Source: Drosophila persimilis (taxonomy: Eukaryota; Arthropoda; Insecta; Diptera; Drosophilidae). Taken from it: a stretch of 64,000 bases of DNA. Under the pieces are notes generated by a model. That model was given only the letters and a program-made list of their open reading frames with translations. It was not told the DNA's origin and searched no databases. The stretch is taken from NCBI RefSeq assembly GCF_003286085.1, contig NW_020825294.1, positions 186,001 through 250,000 of the forward strand, given 5' to 3'. Shown here piece by piece: positions 48,201 to 61,879 of the stretch; within the stretch, counting starts at the first letter, position 1; each line of letters begins with the position of its first letter. Position numbers and translations under genes: made by a program.

Positions 48201-51200
48201 CCAAGTTCCCAGTCCCCTCTTCCAGTGTGGCTTAGCAGTAGGACTATTTTAATCCTAAACAACTTTATGAAATCTACAGAATTCATCTTAAAAATTCATT
48301 CTTTAGAGAAGCAAAGCAAACTTCTGTATTTTCTAGCACAAAACTTTTCCGCTCTCCAAACACTTTCCCATTTTCCCCACTATATATATGTACATCCATA
48401 TTAGAACCCTAGTATAAATTGCAGCTCAATTATTTGTAGGAACAAGAACTTTATGCCCTAACAACTTTTACGCCCAACAATGCAACAATTAAGTGTCGCT
48501 CTCTTTTCTTTTTTTTTGCATTTTGAAACTCGGTTAAAAGTCATTAGGCCATGAGGCCTGCTGTCCCTCTCCCATTGGGAACAACTTTTTTAACATGTAG
48601 AACTTTTTATTGAACTTATTTTTATGTTTTTTATGAGTTAAACTTTAAGTTTGCCACTGATTCTCCCCTTCTCGATGTTCTACCGAGTATTATGGCCAAG
48701 AACTATGCGGAGGCCATTAGGCAAATATGTCAGCAGCACCAGAAGCCGCATCTGAGGCAGCACCAGCAAAAGCACCAGCAGCGTGTGGCAATTAGCCAAG
48801 TTATGCGGCCTCTCTTCTCTTCCTTTCAGTATTTCTTTGCTTCTTTCTCATTTTCTCTCCTCTTCTAATGGCCAGCATAATTAAGTTCTTTAAGCACTAT
48901 AGAAGGGGGGTGTTCTGTCGGGGGTCTGGCCACTTTTTATGATGGAATATGGCATCAAGTTGGGGCCAAAACGATTGCTCTTACGAGTGATTCGTGGGAT
49001 TTGTTCACGTCACGATCAAAAGGCACCGAAATGGGAGCTCCCGTTGGGGAGTAATATTCCAAAAATCTGGCGTGGGCGAAGACAGCCAAGAAATACATCA
49101 AATTGTAATATTTATGATATTCTAAAAATTACAGCAACTTTCGATGGGGAGGAGAGAACGATAAAAATAGACTTGAAGACACGAAAATTAAAGACTGAAA
49201 ATTGAGGGAAATAAAGGGGCTTTCAGGGCAAGAATTTCCAACGTTTAAGAGGATTTTCACAATCTTTATCAACCGCTTTTCAAACTGCACTTTCTCCAGT
49301 CCCTCTCACTTGACCTTTGTTTTCCCTTTCCCAAAAACTCTGACCTCACTCTCCACACGCAAATCCATACCCACAATCGATGGTGGTTGAATATTTTCCG
49401 CTTTACTTTCGGTTAACAAATCACCAACGTTCAAGGTCGTCATTGGTCTGTTATTTCGTTGTTGTGTTATTATAAATAATTGATATTTATGAGATTTTAT
49501 GAACAAATTCCATTGTTGCTGCCTGGGCCTGTATATTTTGACACATTTAATGGCATGAGCTGTCAAAACGAACACAAAAGCTCAACTCAATGTTGGGCCC
49601 TGGATTTTGACATTGCATTATAGGAAAGAAACATTTTGTAGTGCTTTATGAAAGTATATGTTAGAGGGAGGGGTTATGAGAGGTACAGATAGGGGTCTTT
49701 TATTGGACAAATGCTTCAGACGAACCCAATCATCAGAGGAGTAGATTTATGTGACTTTTATGGATGTGCTCCTTCCTAATTAATTTTGATTGATTATCCT
49801 CATATTTAATAATCATTTCATGTAGCTATGGCCCAGCTCTCCCCATTGATTATCTTTTAATTATGTGCTGTACACATTTTATACATGATTAAACACTTGG
49901 CAGCCTTCGCAGGGCAGCCGAGCCAGCGAAGGTCCTTCAGTGCAACCCAATTAATACTGCTCATTAATGCTGGAAACAGGTGCAAAAAAGTGCATTTCCC
50001 CAGGCATCCTTCGGGGCCCCCTCTAGTCGCCCTCCCACCACCAACCAGCATGAATGCGGATGAAAATCAATATTGATTTCAATCACTGTCAAAGTGCAAA
50101 GAGCTGCAAAATTCTCAGCAAAAGAAGAAAACTCACATCCGACCCTGCAGGCAGGAGGCAGACATACATATCTCTCATTCCCCCCCCATCTCCACTCTCT
50201 CCCCCATTCATCACCTGTAATTATTCTCGATTGATTTCCCTCGACAATCAGCCCAGCAGCAGCAGCCGCACACAAATTCTGTTTCATCTCCCAGACAGAG
50301 AGGGACGATGAAAATAGTTTGAAAATGTATGCAAAAATCAAATTAAATAATTAGACAGAAACAGTCTGTCGCCTTTCTCCCTCCCTCCAATGCCTAATTG
50401 ATTAAGTTGATTATATTGACAATATTGAGATATTGAATCATTGTAGTGTCAATAAAACATCAATGAACACGCAAAAACAAAGAAAAAACCAAAAAGAAAA
50501 GATAAAATGAGATGCCGCCGCCTTCGCTGGTGTGTCTCCTAATGAAGCAACAAGCATTTCTTCAGTGCTATCTCTGTCTAGCCCTATCTCTGTCTCGCCA
50601 TCTCTTTCCTTTGCTCATGGTTGCTGTCTTTGCTAAGGCGTGTGGCTCGGGCGTCTGTGCGTGTGGGTGGGTGTCTTTGATGTTTCGATGACCATTTTTG
50701 GTGGCATTTATTTTTGGTCTTCAATTTGAAGGTCATTTAGGTGTAGTTTATGGGTCTTTAAAGATTTTCGATTAATAATATATGTAAATCTAATGATCCG
50801 AATGGTTTCAGACTAGAAATATGTATTTTAAAGCTATACTTTTGCCCAAAGATGGGGATTTTTGAAACATTATAAACAAGGAGGCAAGGATTCGTTTTGA
50901 TCACACTTTTGATGGGTTCCCTTTTGAAAGAACATTTTTTGGCACATATTCATTGCCAACAAATTCATTCCGCCTTTAAGATCTGCCTAATTTCTTTATA
51001 AATATATTTCCCCGCGCATTAAACAAGTTAATCTCCCGCATGGGGCGTCGTTCCACCTGTCATTATTTTTTGCCCCTCCCGCCCTCCACCGACCATCGAC
51101 TTTTATTTACTTTGGAAAATTGCCCGCACAGCAACACAGGGTACATTTTTCAGTTGAAAACAACAACAAATAAAGTGTATTTTAATTTAAAATTAAACAA

Positions 51201-54002
51201 CCTGCTGGCGGAATGTATTGACAATGCTTTTAAGAGAGATTTTAGCGGAACAGTGCCAACAAAAAGGAAAAACAGCACAAATTTTAAACAAAAATACAAT
51301 TAAATTCAGCAAAAAGTTCAGCATAGGGAGAGAGAGAGAGCGAGAGAGAGAGGGAGAGGGAAAAGTAATTTTCCCATGATCTCTTTGCGAATGGCGTGGC
51401 GTTTGCTTTTGTTGCATTTTTATGTGCATTTTCCTTATTTGTTTAAGCAGCAGAAAACAACAGAAAAAACAGCAACGACAAAAGCTGGCAGCCTCTGAAG
51501 CAATGAACAATTCCATTGCAAATCGTGTTTCAGATACCCTAACAAAGGGTATATCCACTGAAAGAAGGATTTGGAATTCCCATCAAATGTTGGGAAAATT
51601 CTATAATCTTCTCAAATTTAGATTTGGGTATCCTCCGGTGAGAGTATACAATTTTCCACTTTTCTCCTCTCAATTTTCCACTCCACTTTTGTTGTGTTTT
51701 CTTGCATTTGTTGTTCCTGTTTGTGTTTGCCCCGTAGTCTTTTTCTCGTATTTACTCTCTTTTCATGTAAAAGTTGTGTGTGTGGGGGGGGGGGGGAGGC
51801 GTAATGGTTTAATGGAGGAGCACCGCCCCCGAAGCAAGGGTGGGCGGGGGGTCTAGAGCGCACATAGTTGTTGGCCAAATTAACATGCAGCAGATGCAAG
51901 TTTTAGCCAATTAGTTGCATCTTCCGAGAAGAGCTAAAGTTTTTCTTTGCGTTTCCTCAGTTTCTGCGATAGTTTTCCACGGATTTCCATGGAACTGATT
52001 GCCCATCAATACGGGGTGGCATAGATAGATCTTTCAGCTGTATCTCAATGGCAAAACGTGACAATGCCCGGCATTGTCAACCGCAAAAAGACTTCATTTA
52101 TAAGCAATGAACGAAGGTGTGTCCCCCAGTCATGCATCTATCGTATCTGTCCCCCAGAGAGCAGGTTATAGGAGTATTCAGGGGGCTACATAAATCTCTC
52201 CCTCTCGCTGGCTGGCTGGCAATAGAATTTTGCACAATGCGCAGTAAATAAAAAAAAGTTTTGCTCCCCGCCATAAAGAATGACTGAGAAAAAGTTAAAG
52301 GTGGTTTATGTGTAATTCTAAAAAAAATATACATATATATAAACTATTTTCATGGACTTACCTTAAATATAAATTGTCCCATATCGGAGGCACGTTCATT
52401 GGCCGATCCCGAGGCCCTCTTAAAGCAATGCAAGTAGTCACGAGTGAGCACAAAGTATCTGCAAGATACAACACAAAAAAGATGGTCACAAAAACCATTC
52501 ACGACGTCTCGATTGACCTTTAAATGTACGACTAAGACCCAGCAAATCTCCAGTTAAAGGTCAACATTCAACACCATTTTAAAGTACTTTCTATATATAA
52601 TGTTTATTTGTGTATATCTCTCTGGCATTTGTTATTAATAAATCATAAATCATGCGCCACAGCAAAAAGGGAAAATGAATCACAAAATCATGTAAAAAAA
52701 TAAAAAAAAAAGGAAATCCTCTGGCCAGAGTGCCTTCGATTTTATGACCTCCCTAAGACGATAATAATAATATTTGATTTTGATTTTATCGCTTGCCGTT
52801 TTGCAGCTATGAAAATCGGTTTTTTTTAATGTGATTCTGCATTTGAGAACATCATATACAATATATATCTGGGAGTGACTTGGTTCTCAGGCTTTAAATT
52901 TGTTTTGGGGTTTGGGGAGCTCTCTGCTTATTAACGTGGTCAAAAGCAAATTGCTGCTAGAAAATTGCTGGCCAAGAGGTAAACGGTTTGTTGTTTTGCT
53001 CCGATGGGTGGGTGCCATTCCCCATTCCCTTTGGTTAACATTGTCTGCGGCTAATGATCATTCGACTGCCATAATGGTTGCGGAGATCTAAGCCGGAGAT
53101 GAGCGAGAACTTAATCACTGAAAACTGTTTGTTGGGGGTTTCTGATTCCCAGAATGTTTGCGTAATAATTTCAAAGGAATTCAAGTGAAGAAACAGCTTT
53201 ATTTTATAGAAAATACAAATCTATTTAGTGCGAATATTTGTATCCCACTTTTTACTGATTTCTGCTTATCAACAGTGAGCTCTCTAGCATTTAACCATTA
53301 GCAAAACATTAAAAACATTATATTTTGATATATTCCCAAACATAAAAATCAAATTATAAGCCGGGGCTTAGTTGGTGTCATTAAATGTCAATTAAAACGG
53401 CCTGGATAAACGGCTACGCGGCTACGCGGCAACACGGATATATGTACAATATATGTATATATTTCAAAGAGTTCAAAGAGCAAAAGCTGAAAGGCCAAAC
53501 GTAAATACCGAAATTGCATTGAAACATAATTAAATTTCAATTAAATAAAGCACGAGCGGGGACACAGGACACACAAAAGAGCCGTCATACAGGGGGGAGA
53601 GAGAGAGGGAGAGGGAGAGAGAGCACCCTCCCACTCTCACCAATTGGCATATTATCTGGCAGGGTACAAGTACGTTCCAGCATTCAGCGCCACTGTCAAT
53701 TATGGCCTTTTTTGCAATTAACAATCCTCCCAGAGGTTGTGGAAATATTTTTGCATATTTCTGAGGGCTCCCTGCGAGTCCTGGCTGCTGCTGTCTGGCT
53801 GCTGCTCCTGCCATCCGAGTGCAGATTGCGGTGGAGGTAAATTTAAAAGCGCTTAACATTTACGCGAACCGAACCGAACCCTTTCCCGTACTCACCTCTC
53901 CTTCCAGCGGGAGAACAGACGATCCCTTTGCTGCCACAGGAGTCCTCGCTTAATGGGTCCCGTCATGGAGGCCACCGGAATGCGTCCTGCCAGCAAGGAT
54001 TG
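45264..54002 (-). CDS. PH-domain protein with a long polar tail and C-terminal TRV
   Basis: Six exons join in phase: 54002-53896, 52458-52362, 47843-47706, 47642-47012, 46955-46293 and 45418-45264. All have GT/AG borders (donors GTGAGT, GTAAGT, GTATGT, GTGAGT, GTAGGT). The first three encode one PH domain: GPIKRGLLWQQRDRLFSRWK, YFVLTRDYLHCFKR, then a strand set ending DDGLEDWFELLE, whose tryptophan is the expected one in the final PH helix. PH domains bind phosphoinositides or proteins at membranes. The remaining 420 or so residues are disordered, Asn/Ser/Gln/His-rich, with no second domain. The last exon ends GTPTRV, fitting a class I PDZ ligand. Reading through the 46293 donor would give a different end with stop at 46255. 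The N-terminal exon is uncertain (see 58359-58385). I cannot name the gene. Confidence 0.8.
45779..46090. repeat. Degenerate repeat of three units in the last intron of the PH gene
   Basis: Related blocks at 45779-45820, 45921-45965 and 46045-46090 share GnGGnGCAnTGCnnnATnACGCG and CGACAC-like cores. Units are 124-142 bp apart. No known family was recognised. Confidence 0.7.
47844..52361 (-). other. 4.5-kb intron of the PH gene
   Basis: Lies between two phase-0 splice borders inside the PH domain. It carries GA, CT and poly-G/C tracts (GA block 51329-51358, G13 at 51784-51796) but no coding frame that I can support. Confidence 0.75.
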
Positions 54003-56913
54003 CTGCAAAAGCACGAGATAGATAGATAGAAGGGGGGTTGCATGAAATTGTTGCTGATTGTGCATACTTTTTGATTTAATTATGGAAATAAAATGCTATA
54101 TAGTATATGTATTTATGGGGTATATTGTATATCTATGCCTCAGCTGTTTTGTACTCGTAAATTCTTTTACGAAAAAAAAGCCAATTTCCCACGGAAAGAG
54201 AGAGAGAAAGCTGGAGAGGCACTCCACTCTCGAGGTGGAGAGCCCCCCATGATTAATGTTGCTTTAAAAACGCTGCCACTTGCGCCACTTTTCAACCCCA
54301 CACACACACACACAGCTACTCCCTTGCCCCCCTAACAGTATTCTTCCCCCCCAGTACCTTCCTCGATTCTCTCTTCTGCCATAAATTCTGTTGGTTGTTG
54401 TTCTGCGGTTTGTTGTTTTGGCTTTATGAGCATTAAGGCAATTTATTATCCAACCATAGTGTTATAATATTTTACATTAACAAATGTGGCATGGCAGCAG
54501 GCAGCAGATCCTGCTCCTGGGCTTATCTTGCGTAATTATCATGTATCTGTATCTGAAGGTGGTGGGGATTACACGGAGAGTTAAAGGAAACAAAGGAAAT
54601 CAAGTAGAGATTGATTAAAAGGGAGTCAGAAGGGAATCGATTAGAAAAGATACTTCCTATAAGGAAATATCTATCAGATACGCTGCCAGGTAAAACTTAT
54701 TATCTTTTGGATACATTATAACTAGATAAATACCATCATGGTTGAATGTTATTGAAATACAAACAGAAACAAATGTAAAAACGATCCCACCATCTGTTGA
54801 ATCTTCTTCGATTTTCTTTTGCCAATAAAACTGTATTTCCCTATGAAAACAATCATCAAAAGCAATAAAACAATAGGCAGATACGATAGGCTATGCTCGA
54901 TTCGATTTAATAACTCAATTTTTGAACTTTTAAACGCAGACGGAACCCCAAAGGCCAAAAGCGAACGAATATTTCAAACAATTCAGAGTCATAAAAATAG
55001 AAAAAACGAATCCGAATCGAATTGAATCGAACGGATTGGATTGGCTTGGATTGGCTTCACCGAAAACTTAATGAGATGCTCATCAAATGCCCAAAAGGCT
55101 AAAAGCCAGAGTCCACAAAAAATCCATCAAAATGCTAACGGGTCGTTTTATTTGCGATTTGACAAAAGCGTGAATCGAAAATCGAATTATAATTGAGAGA
55201 TAGAGGGACGGAGAGACAGAGAGACAGAGAGAGACTCCCCAAATCTGGTAGCAGCAAAACAATTTCTGGCGAAAAATCTCTTTTGCCAAATACCCGAAAC
55301 GAGTCAATAAATCTTTGGGGCTGCTGAAATTGAAGATACTTTTCGTGCTTTATCGGGGCCGTGGCATCTATCCTATCCTATAAATGGAATGAAGTTCTTA
55401 GCCAGTTTTCTGGCCGGTTCTGGTCCGAAATTAATGTTAGTCACGAGGCAGGCACAGACAAAAGGCCAGACAAAAAGCCAACTTCCAGCTCAATATGGTC
55501 GAAACAGAGAGCAGAGAGAGAGAGAGAGAGAGGAGGAAGAGGAGAGAGTGGCAGAGCAAGGAATCTGTGGGGATAATTCTCCAGTAAAGGGGGGAAAGGG
55601 TAAAAGGGAAGACCGGTATAAAAAACTTGGCTTCAAACTTAATTTGGCGCATTAAAAACTATTGTTAGAGAAAGAAAGAGAGAGAGAGCCGAAGAGCGGG
55701 AGAGACAGAGAGAGACATAGAAAAACGTGCAGCAGCCATTGCAGTTAATGAGGAAAATGAGTTTGCTTTTCCCCCCTCATCCCACCCCCAACATTTTTGT
55801 GGGTGGAAATTGCATTTCGTTTTCTAGCTGGAGGATGTATTCATTCATTTTCGGGGGTTTTTTCTTTGCAACCGGTTTGGGGTTTAATTAAATGGAAAAC
55901 TGTGTCAAAACAGTGGCTAATGGGGGAAGTAAGGGGCTTAAAAGATAAAATGTACTTCCTTTTGAGGTTTTAAGAGGGTTTTGTGGGTTACTTTTGTCTA
56001 AGAACAAGACAGTTTTGGGGCTTAAATTAATGTGGAGTGAATAACGTCATAAAATTGCATTCTTTGATGCTTATGGAAGATAATTGAGTATCTTTTATAG
56101 AAATTCTAAACAAAACTGAGTTCCAGAGTTAGTTTTCCATGCCAAAATCTTAATTTATTCCCTGCATCTCGGGTTCTCCTTTCCAAAAGCATACTAAATC
56201 CAAAAATTCTTAATTCAACAACATGAAAAATCTTTGCTCCAGCTCTAGTGCCACAAAACCCCCTATCATTGTTATCTTTTAGCGTTTTGCTGTGGCCCCT
56301 AAGACCTACCTCTATTTGCCTTCCATTCCGGGCACTATCTCTGCCTTCATTCTGCTACCTATTTATTCTGTCTGCTATTTAAAGATACTCTACTCGTATA
56401 CATATCTTTATCATTGTTTAAGTAGAATTTAAATGAATAATAAATGTATTTTTAATTAGGAAAGCACACAGACACAGATACAGACACAGACACAGATACA
56501 AGTGCAAATGTTGCAAAGTCAGAATAATTTTTGGAATAATTTTGGGTTTTATTTGATTAATTTCGAGATTGTTTTTATATATATATCGCGCTCCAAAGGC
56601 AAATTTGTTGCAGTTTTTTCTGTAGGTCTCTTGTGTGTTTTTTTTCTCCTGTTGCAACTTTCCAAAATGATTATATAACTTCAATGTCATAATGCCCTCA
56701 TTTTCAATTGCATTTCGTGTCATTTTTTGTGGAGTCTCAGTCTCTCTGATCGTTGTGTGTGTGTGTGAAAATTTCAACAATTTGCTGAAAATTCCTCCTC
56801 TTTGCAGCAGAGTTGATTATTTATGCTGCGGGTTTTACTCTCTTACGAGTATAATATATTTCTGGTATTTCTTTTTGATTGTGCATTCAGTTGGGGCCTT
56901 ATATAATTACCTG

Positions 56914-56965
56914 GCCAGCGAGCCAGCCAGCCAGCCAGCCATCGAGCCAGCCAGACCAGACCCCT
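56914..56965. repeat. (CCAG)n array
   Basis: Tetranucleotide CCAG/GCCA repeats with GAG and ACC interruptions. Confidence 0.8.
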
Positions 56966-58358
56966 TTTATGGTGGCTTTTAATTGAGGTTGCACTGCCAG
57001 ATACTCGTACAATAACATCTCTTGATGGATTCACACCCAGTTTTTTCTTCTGGCTGGTTTTTTGGTGCCTCGATGATGCCCACACAGAGAACACAGTTCA
57101 TGTGCTGCAGACACTTTTGGTCTCTGATTTCCGCCAACACCCATTCCCCAATCTCCAATCTCGCCGGAGAAGCCCAACCTCTCATCATCCGTTTTATTGG
57201 GGGCCTGCCTCTATTAATAGTCATCAAAGTTGAGTGATTTATGGCGGTTTCCCTTCGAGTAATCAGCCAATGCCAATGCAAAATCTCATACATTGCTCAT
57301 ATCATCAAAAAAAAGATGTAAATTCAACCAAAAATCATGTCTATCTGGGGTTCTTTTAGGAGTACAAACAGTACTCCTACATTTATCAACAATTATATGC
57401 TTTATTTCCGTTTGGCCCCAAAGATACGGCCCTCGATCCCCATAGGCAGCGTTTTTGGGCATGTCATTTGCTTGGCCGGAACGTGATGAAAATTATAATT
57501 GAAAAATTATAATTTTATGCTTTTTGTGTACTAAATTATGCTTACATTTTGTGCGTATTTTTTTTATCGCGGTATATACTGAAAGCATACGTTTTGGGAA
57601 GAGTCAGAAAATACCTAACAATATAAGCAGATAATAAGAAACTTGATACTAAAAAAAGTGAAAATCTAAAAGATATTTCATTAAGATACAATCCCCTCTA
57701 TCCACAAAAACTTTATTAATCATCGGCTCGAAATAATTAATAACCAAAAAGGTGGCTCTTTCGAAACAATTGAATGGCGCAAAAAGTATCTTTGAATAAA
57801 AAAGTATCTCGAAAAGGCAGCAGCCACTAAAGTCAATGACTTTTATAACTTTTTTAATTTAATTATGGAATGAAACTACTGCACGGCGGAGTTCAGTGAA
57901 AAGAACACACAAAGTGAAAATCTCTGTGCAACAGCTGGAAAAGTAAAGGGAAAAACATAGGGGAGAAAGGGGGGAAAGGGGGGAAACTAAGAAAAGTTGG
58001 GGGACTGGGAGTTGGGGCAAAAATGTGAAAAGGTAGAGCCTGGTTTTTATTTAATAAATATATATATTTTATACCCTCTTTTTGTTGCCAGTTGAGAGCA
58101 CAGCAAGTATTTATGACTTTTGCCGGGACGAAGAGGAGGAGGAGGAGGAGGAGCATCAAAAGAGAGAAACAGAAACAGACTTTTGTTTGAGCAAAAGTCA
58201 AATATAATCCGCAAAATGAAAATGAAAATTCAATTTGCCAACAAGACATGTTGAAACAATTGGCAAAAAACACACACAGAGGAAAACCCGTCCAAATGTT
58301 TGCCTTTGGAAAGTCAACTAAAAAAGGAGTTGGAAAGGTGCGCTAATATTTGCCTTAC

Positions 58359-58385
58359 CCAATGCCAATCCGTAGAGAAAATCAT
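58359..58385 (-). CDS. Candidate first coding exon of the PH gene
   Basis: On the minus strand GGCAAACATG is a good fly start context. The frame reads MIFSTDWHW and meets a GTAAGG donor after nine codons, in phase 0, as the exon at 54002 requires. With this exon the total coding length is 1,818 nt, a multiple of three ending at the TRV stop. The support is only context and phase, and another start exon, even beyond the right edge, is possible. Confidence 0.35.
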
Positions 58386-59880
58386 GTTTGCCGGAGTTTA
58401 AAACTGTTTTAATATTGTATCTTTTTTCACGCACAAAAAACGGATAAATATCTGTATCTTCGACGATCGAACCGCACACCGAGCCGCTTCAACAGCCATT
58501 GACGACTATTTCGAAAAAAGTTCTGTGCCGTTGAGCCAAAGATTTTCATGACAGAGTAAAACCGCCGCCCAAACATTTCTGTTTTGTGTTTTTTTTTTGT
58601 TGTTTTTTCTTCCAACATTCACATATGGCAAAAACAAGCCCAAGTCTCTGTTCGAGTGTTTTCGTATCTGGGTATCTGTATCTGCATCTGTGTCTGTGTG
58701 GCATGAGCACATGCAAAAAGTATCTGTGTGGCTGTGGCACAGGCACATATTGTCGCCTATCGTCTGCCGCGTGACGTGACACACATGTGGGCCATTCTAA
58801 GCAGATTTTCTGCCGTTGCCTCTGCCTCTGCCGTTGCCGTTTTGCTGTTGGCCAAACATGTGCCTACGGTTTTTGGCTTTTATGGTTTATGTGTTAATAA
58901 GGCGACCTTCAAGACGCACCAAAGAGCTGCTGAAATCTCGGCTTCTGCTTCTGCTTCTGGCCGGCATTCGATGTGTGCCAATGGATGGGCGTGTGGTAAA
59001 TGAATAAAGAATGAGGGCCAACATCAAAGAACATCAATTTGTGGCCAAGTTTCATGGGAATTTATTCAGGAATTTAGTAACGAAATTCGAGTGAATTCTA
59101 TATAGTTTCGGGATAGTTTTTCTTTGGCATCTATAAATCACACTTTTTCCCAGGCAATTCCCTAACCCAATGACCTTCTCGTCGTATCTATTATTTGTTT
59201 TTCTCTGTCTGTCAAGCTGCGTTCGTTCTCCTTTCAAATGCACTTTGTGAAAACGATTCGCAATGGGGAGCCCCCCTCTCTGTCTCCCTGCCTCTGAATA
59301 AAATTTGAAGCAAATCGAAAATCTCAAACAGAGAGGCAGGAGTTCCTGCAGCGCCAGAGAACAAGAATTTGTGATGTTTCTCTCGTGGCTTCTCGGAAAT
59401 ATTCATCTTCATCATCATCATCAGTATGACGTTACGCGTTAGAGGTGGCCCTGGACGCGCCAATGGGTCTGCCAAAAACAACGAAAAAACAAAAGAGTTT
59501 TCAGCATTTCTGTGCACCATGTGTGCAACGAAAAGGGAAACGAGAACAGGAACCACAGCAGCAGAAAGGGAAGCAGAATCAGCAGCCCTTGAACTTGGGC
59601 CGACAGGCAGGAAGTGTTGGTCCATTGGCTGTCAGGGCCTAAATGTTCCGCCGCTGGCTTTTGCCTCAGTTTTTTGATAGGGTATGACAGAGGGTATTAG
59701 GACTTTGAGAGCAGGAAAGAAACAGTTGCGCGATGGGAGGGAATGTATTCGTATTAGAGCATGAAAGATACTACTTTAATCGTTGATTACTATGGAAATT
59801 TCCATTAAATATGAATAAGGATGAATAAGTTTAAGATATTCTGTAAAATTCCACACAAATCCAAGTCCTACTTCCACTTA

Positions 59881-59924
59881 AAGAATGAACATTAGTTCTT
59901 CCAAGAATGAACATTAGTTCTGCC
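59881..59924. repeat. Direct tandem duplication of 22 bp
   Basis: AAGAATGAACATTAGTTCTT plus CC occurs twice in a row with a single difference, a recent local duplication. Confidence 0.9.
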
Positions 59925-60297
59925 AATAATATTTCATTCAAAGATCGCCAAAAAAGGTGCTACAGATGATTGACTCTGTTATAAAATACTTTTCATCAGT
60001 CTAAGGAATCCTTTTCTACAGGTTAAAGGATGTTTCCAATTCTCACGCTTCCTCCACATAGAGTATTCCATCTTCTATCTTCCCTTGTACTTAAAAATTC
60101 CCTCTCTTGATTTTATTTTAAAAATTCTATGCATATTTTTGCATAGCACTCTTGACTCTCGACTCTCCTTCCTTCCGCCAGCTTCCTTCCCCTGTGACGT
60201 TGATGATGGCGTCATGGGGTCTCCTCGATAAAAAAATCATGTGGTTCTTGCTCTCCTCGAGAGATGTAAGGTGTTGCAATTGATGTGGCAGCCCCGT

Positions 60298-60315
60298 CCC
60301 CCCCCCCCCCCCCCC
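60298..60315. repeat. C18 homopolymer
   Basis: An uninterrupted run of 18 C. Its length is likely to be variable or mis-sequenced. Confidence 0.85.
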
Positions 60316-60456
60316 TCTCTCACTCTCCTCTGTGAATGTGTATCTTTGGAATACTCGTAGTCGTATCTATTAGCCGCAACTATGTAAGGTCACGCCTAGC
60401 ATGAGACCGCCCCTAAAAACAACACCATTCTCACATGCTGTTTGCAGTCCAACTTT

Positions 60457-60468
60457 GTATCTAGATAC
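60457..60468. repeat. Perfect palindrome GTATCTAGATAC
   Basis: A 12-bp perfect palindrome. A 14-bp version, TGTATCTAGATACA, lies at 60771-60784, 314 bp away. Confidence 0.9.
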
Positions 60469-60880
60469 GCGCACAACATTCGGAATGTGTGTGTGTGTGT
60501 GTGGCAGTTGCCGCTGCCGCTGCTGCCTGATTATGACATTCAACATGAACACGTAGCGAGAGTGCAACACATGCGAGCGACAGCCGCTGTTCCCTGTCGT
60601 CTCTGGTATTTTCTCTGTATTTCTGTATTCTTTTTTGGCATTTCTGTATTCGCATCTGACAGCAGGAAAAACTGCAAGACAGCGAATTTTCTGCGACTTT
60701 TCTTTCCTGCTGCTACATTGTTATGGGAAAAGATTTGATGTACTCTCCCTCTTGACTGTGGAAGGGTGGCTGTATCTAGATACAAGTTATGGCAGGCTAT
60801 TAGCAAAAGAATCAAGTGGCTAAAATATTGGTTTGATCTTGCCTGGCATTACACACAAAAGCGTTAGATTCTTCGGTTGA

Positions 60881-60925
60881 AACTCACCTGAAAATACACA
60901 AAAAGAGAAGAAATTTTTGATTAAT
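60881..60925 (-). promoter_or_regulatory. Candidate recursive splice site (ratchet point)
   Basis: On the minus strand a pyrimidine tract (TTTCTTCTCTTTTTGTGTAT) and TTTCAG are followed directly by GTGAGT, with the junction at 60888/60887. A branch-like TTAAT lies just upstream. A 3' splice site abutting a 5' splice site is the hallmark of recursive splicing in long fly introns. The strand and place fit an upstream intron of the PH gene. Confidence 0.5.
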
Positions 60926-61602
60926 TACTTGGAAAATTCCTCAAAATTTATCTAGAGCTATAACAAGCCAGAAAACACTTCGAAAAAACGAATTAGAATT
61001 GAGAGCTTAAGAAAACATGTTTATAGATCATAAGACAACGGGATTATTGCCCTATAAGTAGGGTATAAGTCGTGCCAAGCAGCTTAAGCATCTAATTGTA
61101 AGAAAAGCTTCTGTTAAATTGAAAATCGTATACAAAATATATGTAAATGTATTATATTTCTTGAAAACGAAACACCTGCAAGGCCACTAAATGCATTTTA
61201 TGATTATGTTATAAATCTTTCAGATATACAAATATCTCTCTTGACCAATCCAATCGGAACAGAGGTGTGAGAGAGCCAGAGAGTGAGCCAAAACAAGTTC
61301 TATAGTAAAAACAAAAAATCGAGTGGGGTTCAAGTCAAGTGTGTGCCAACCGACATAGTTGTCTGTAGAGCTGTTAGATACCCTGTATTTGTAGAGAATA
61401 AAAGGTATATTGTTACAAGGGAAACTATATAGTAGGGAAGGGGTAGCATTTACGGGCTCAGAGAATGAGTGGACTCCTATACAGCTTTAGCAATCGAATG
61501 GATGGTTCGTCTATCCATATATCTCTCTGTATATAACCCTGTAGCTCAAAGACTATAAAAGCTATAGCATTGAGCTTTTAGTTGGTTAAAGATATAGTTA
61601 TA

Positions 61603-61627
61603 CCTTAGTAAAATGGCTATATGTGCA
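61603..61627. repeat. Left terminal inverted repeat of the Tc1-like element
   Basis: Begins CCTTAGTAAAATGGCTATAT next to the TA duplication. It matches the right end perfectly over 25 bp. Confidence 0.92.
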
Positions 61628-61879
61628 TTGCTTTGAATGACGTTTTTTTTCAACACGTGTTTTCTTGATTTATTTTATATTTTTATTTGGGTAGCTGTTA
61701 ATAAGTACAAAACAAAAAGGCATAAAGAAATTCAATATCAATTTTATTAATAACAAAAAAAAATAATTGTAAATTTTTCACATAGAAAATGGGTATAACA
61801 GCAAAAAATATTTTGTATGAAAAAAATTTCCAAGGAACAAGTTTATGGGAATATGTACTCTTTTAATAATTAATGGAGT

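Larger units (their letters stand above)
54003..61600. other. Upstream intronic or 5' region of the PH gene
   Basis: No supported coding sequence except a possible 27-bp first exon at 58359-58385. Contains GA-rich tracts (55510-55545, 55670-55720), a CCAG array, a 22-bp duplication, a C18 run and two perfect GTATCTAGATAC palindromes. Confidence 0.55.
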
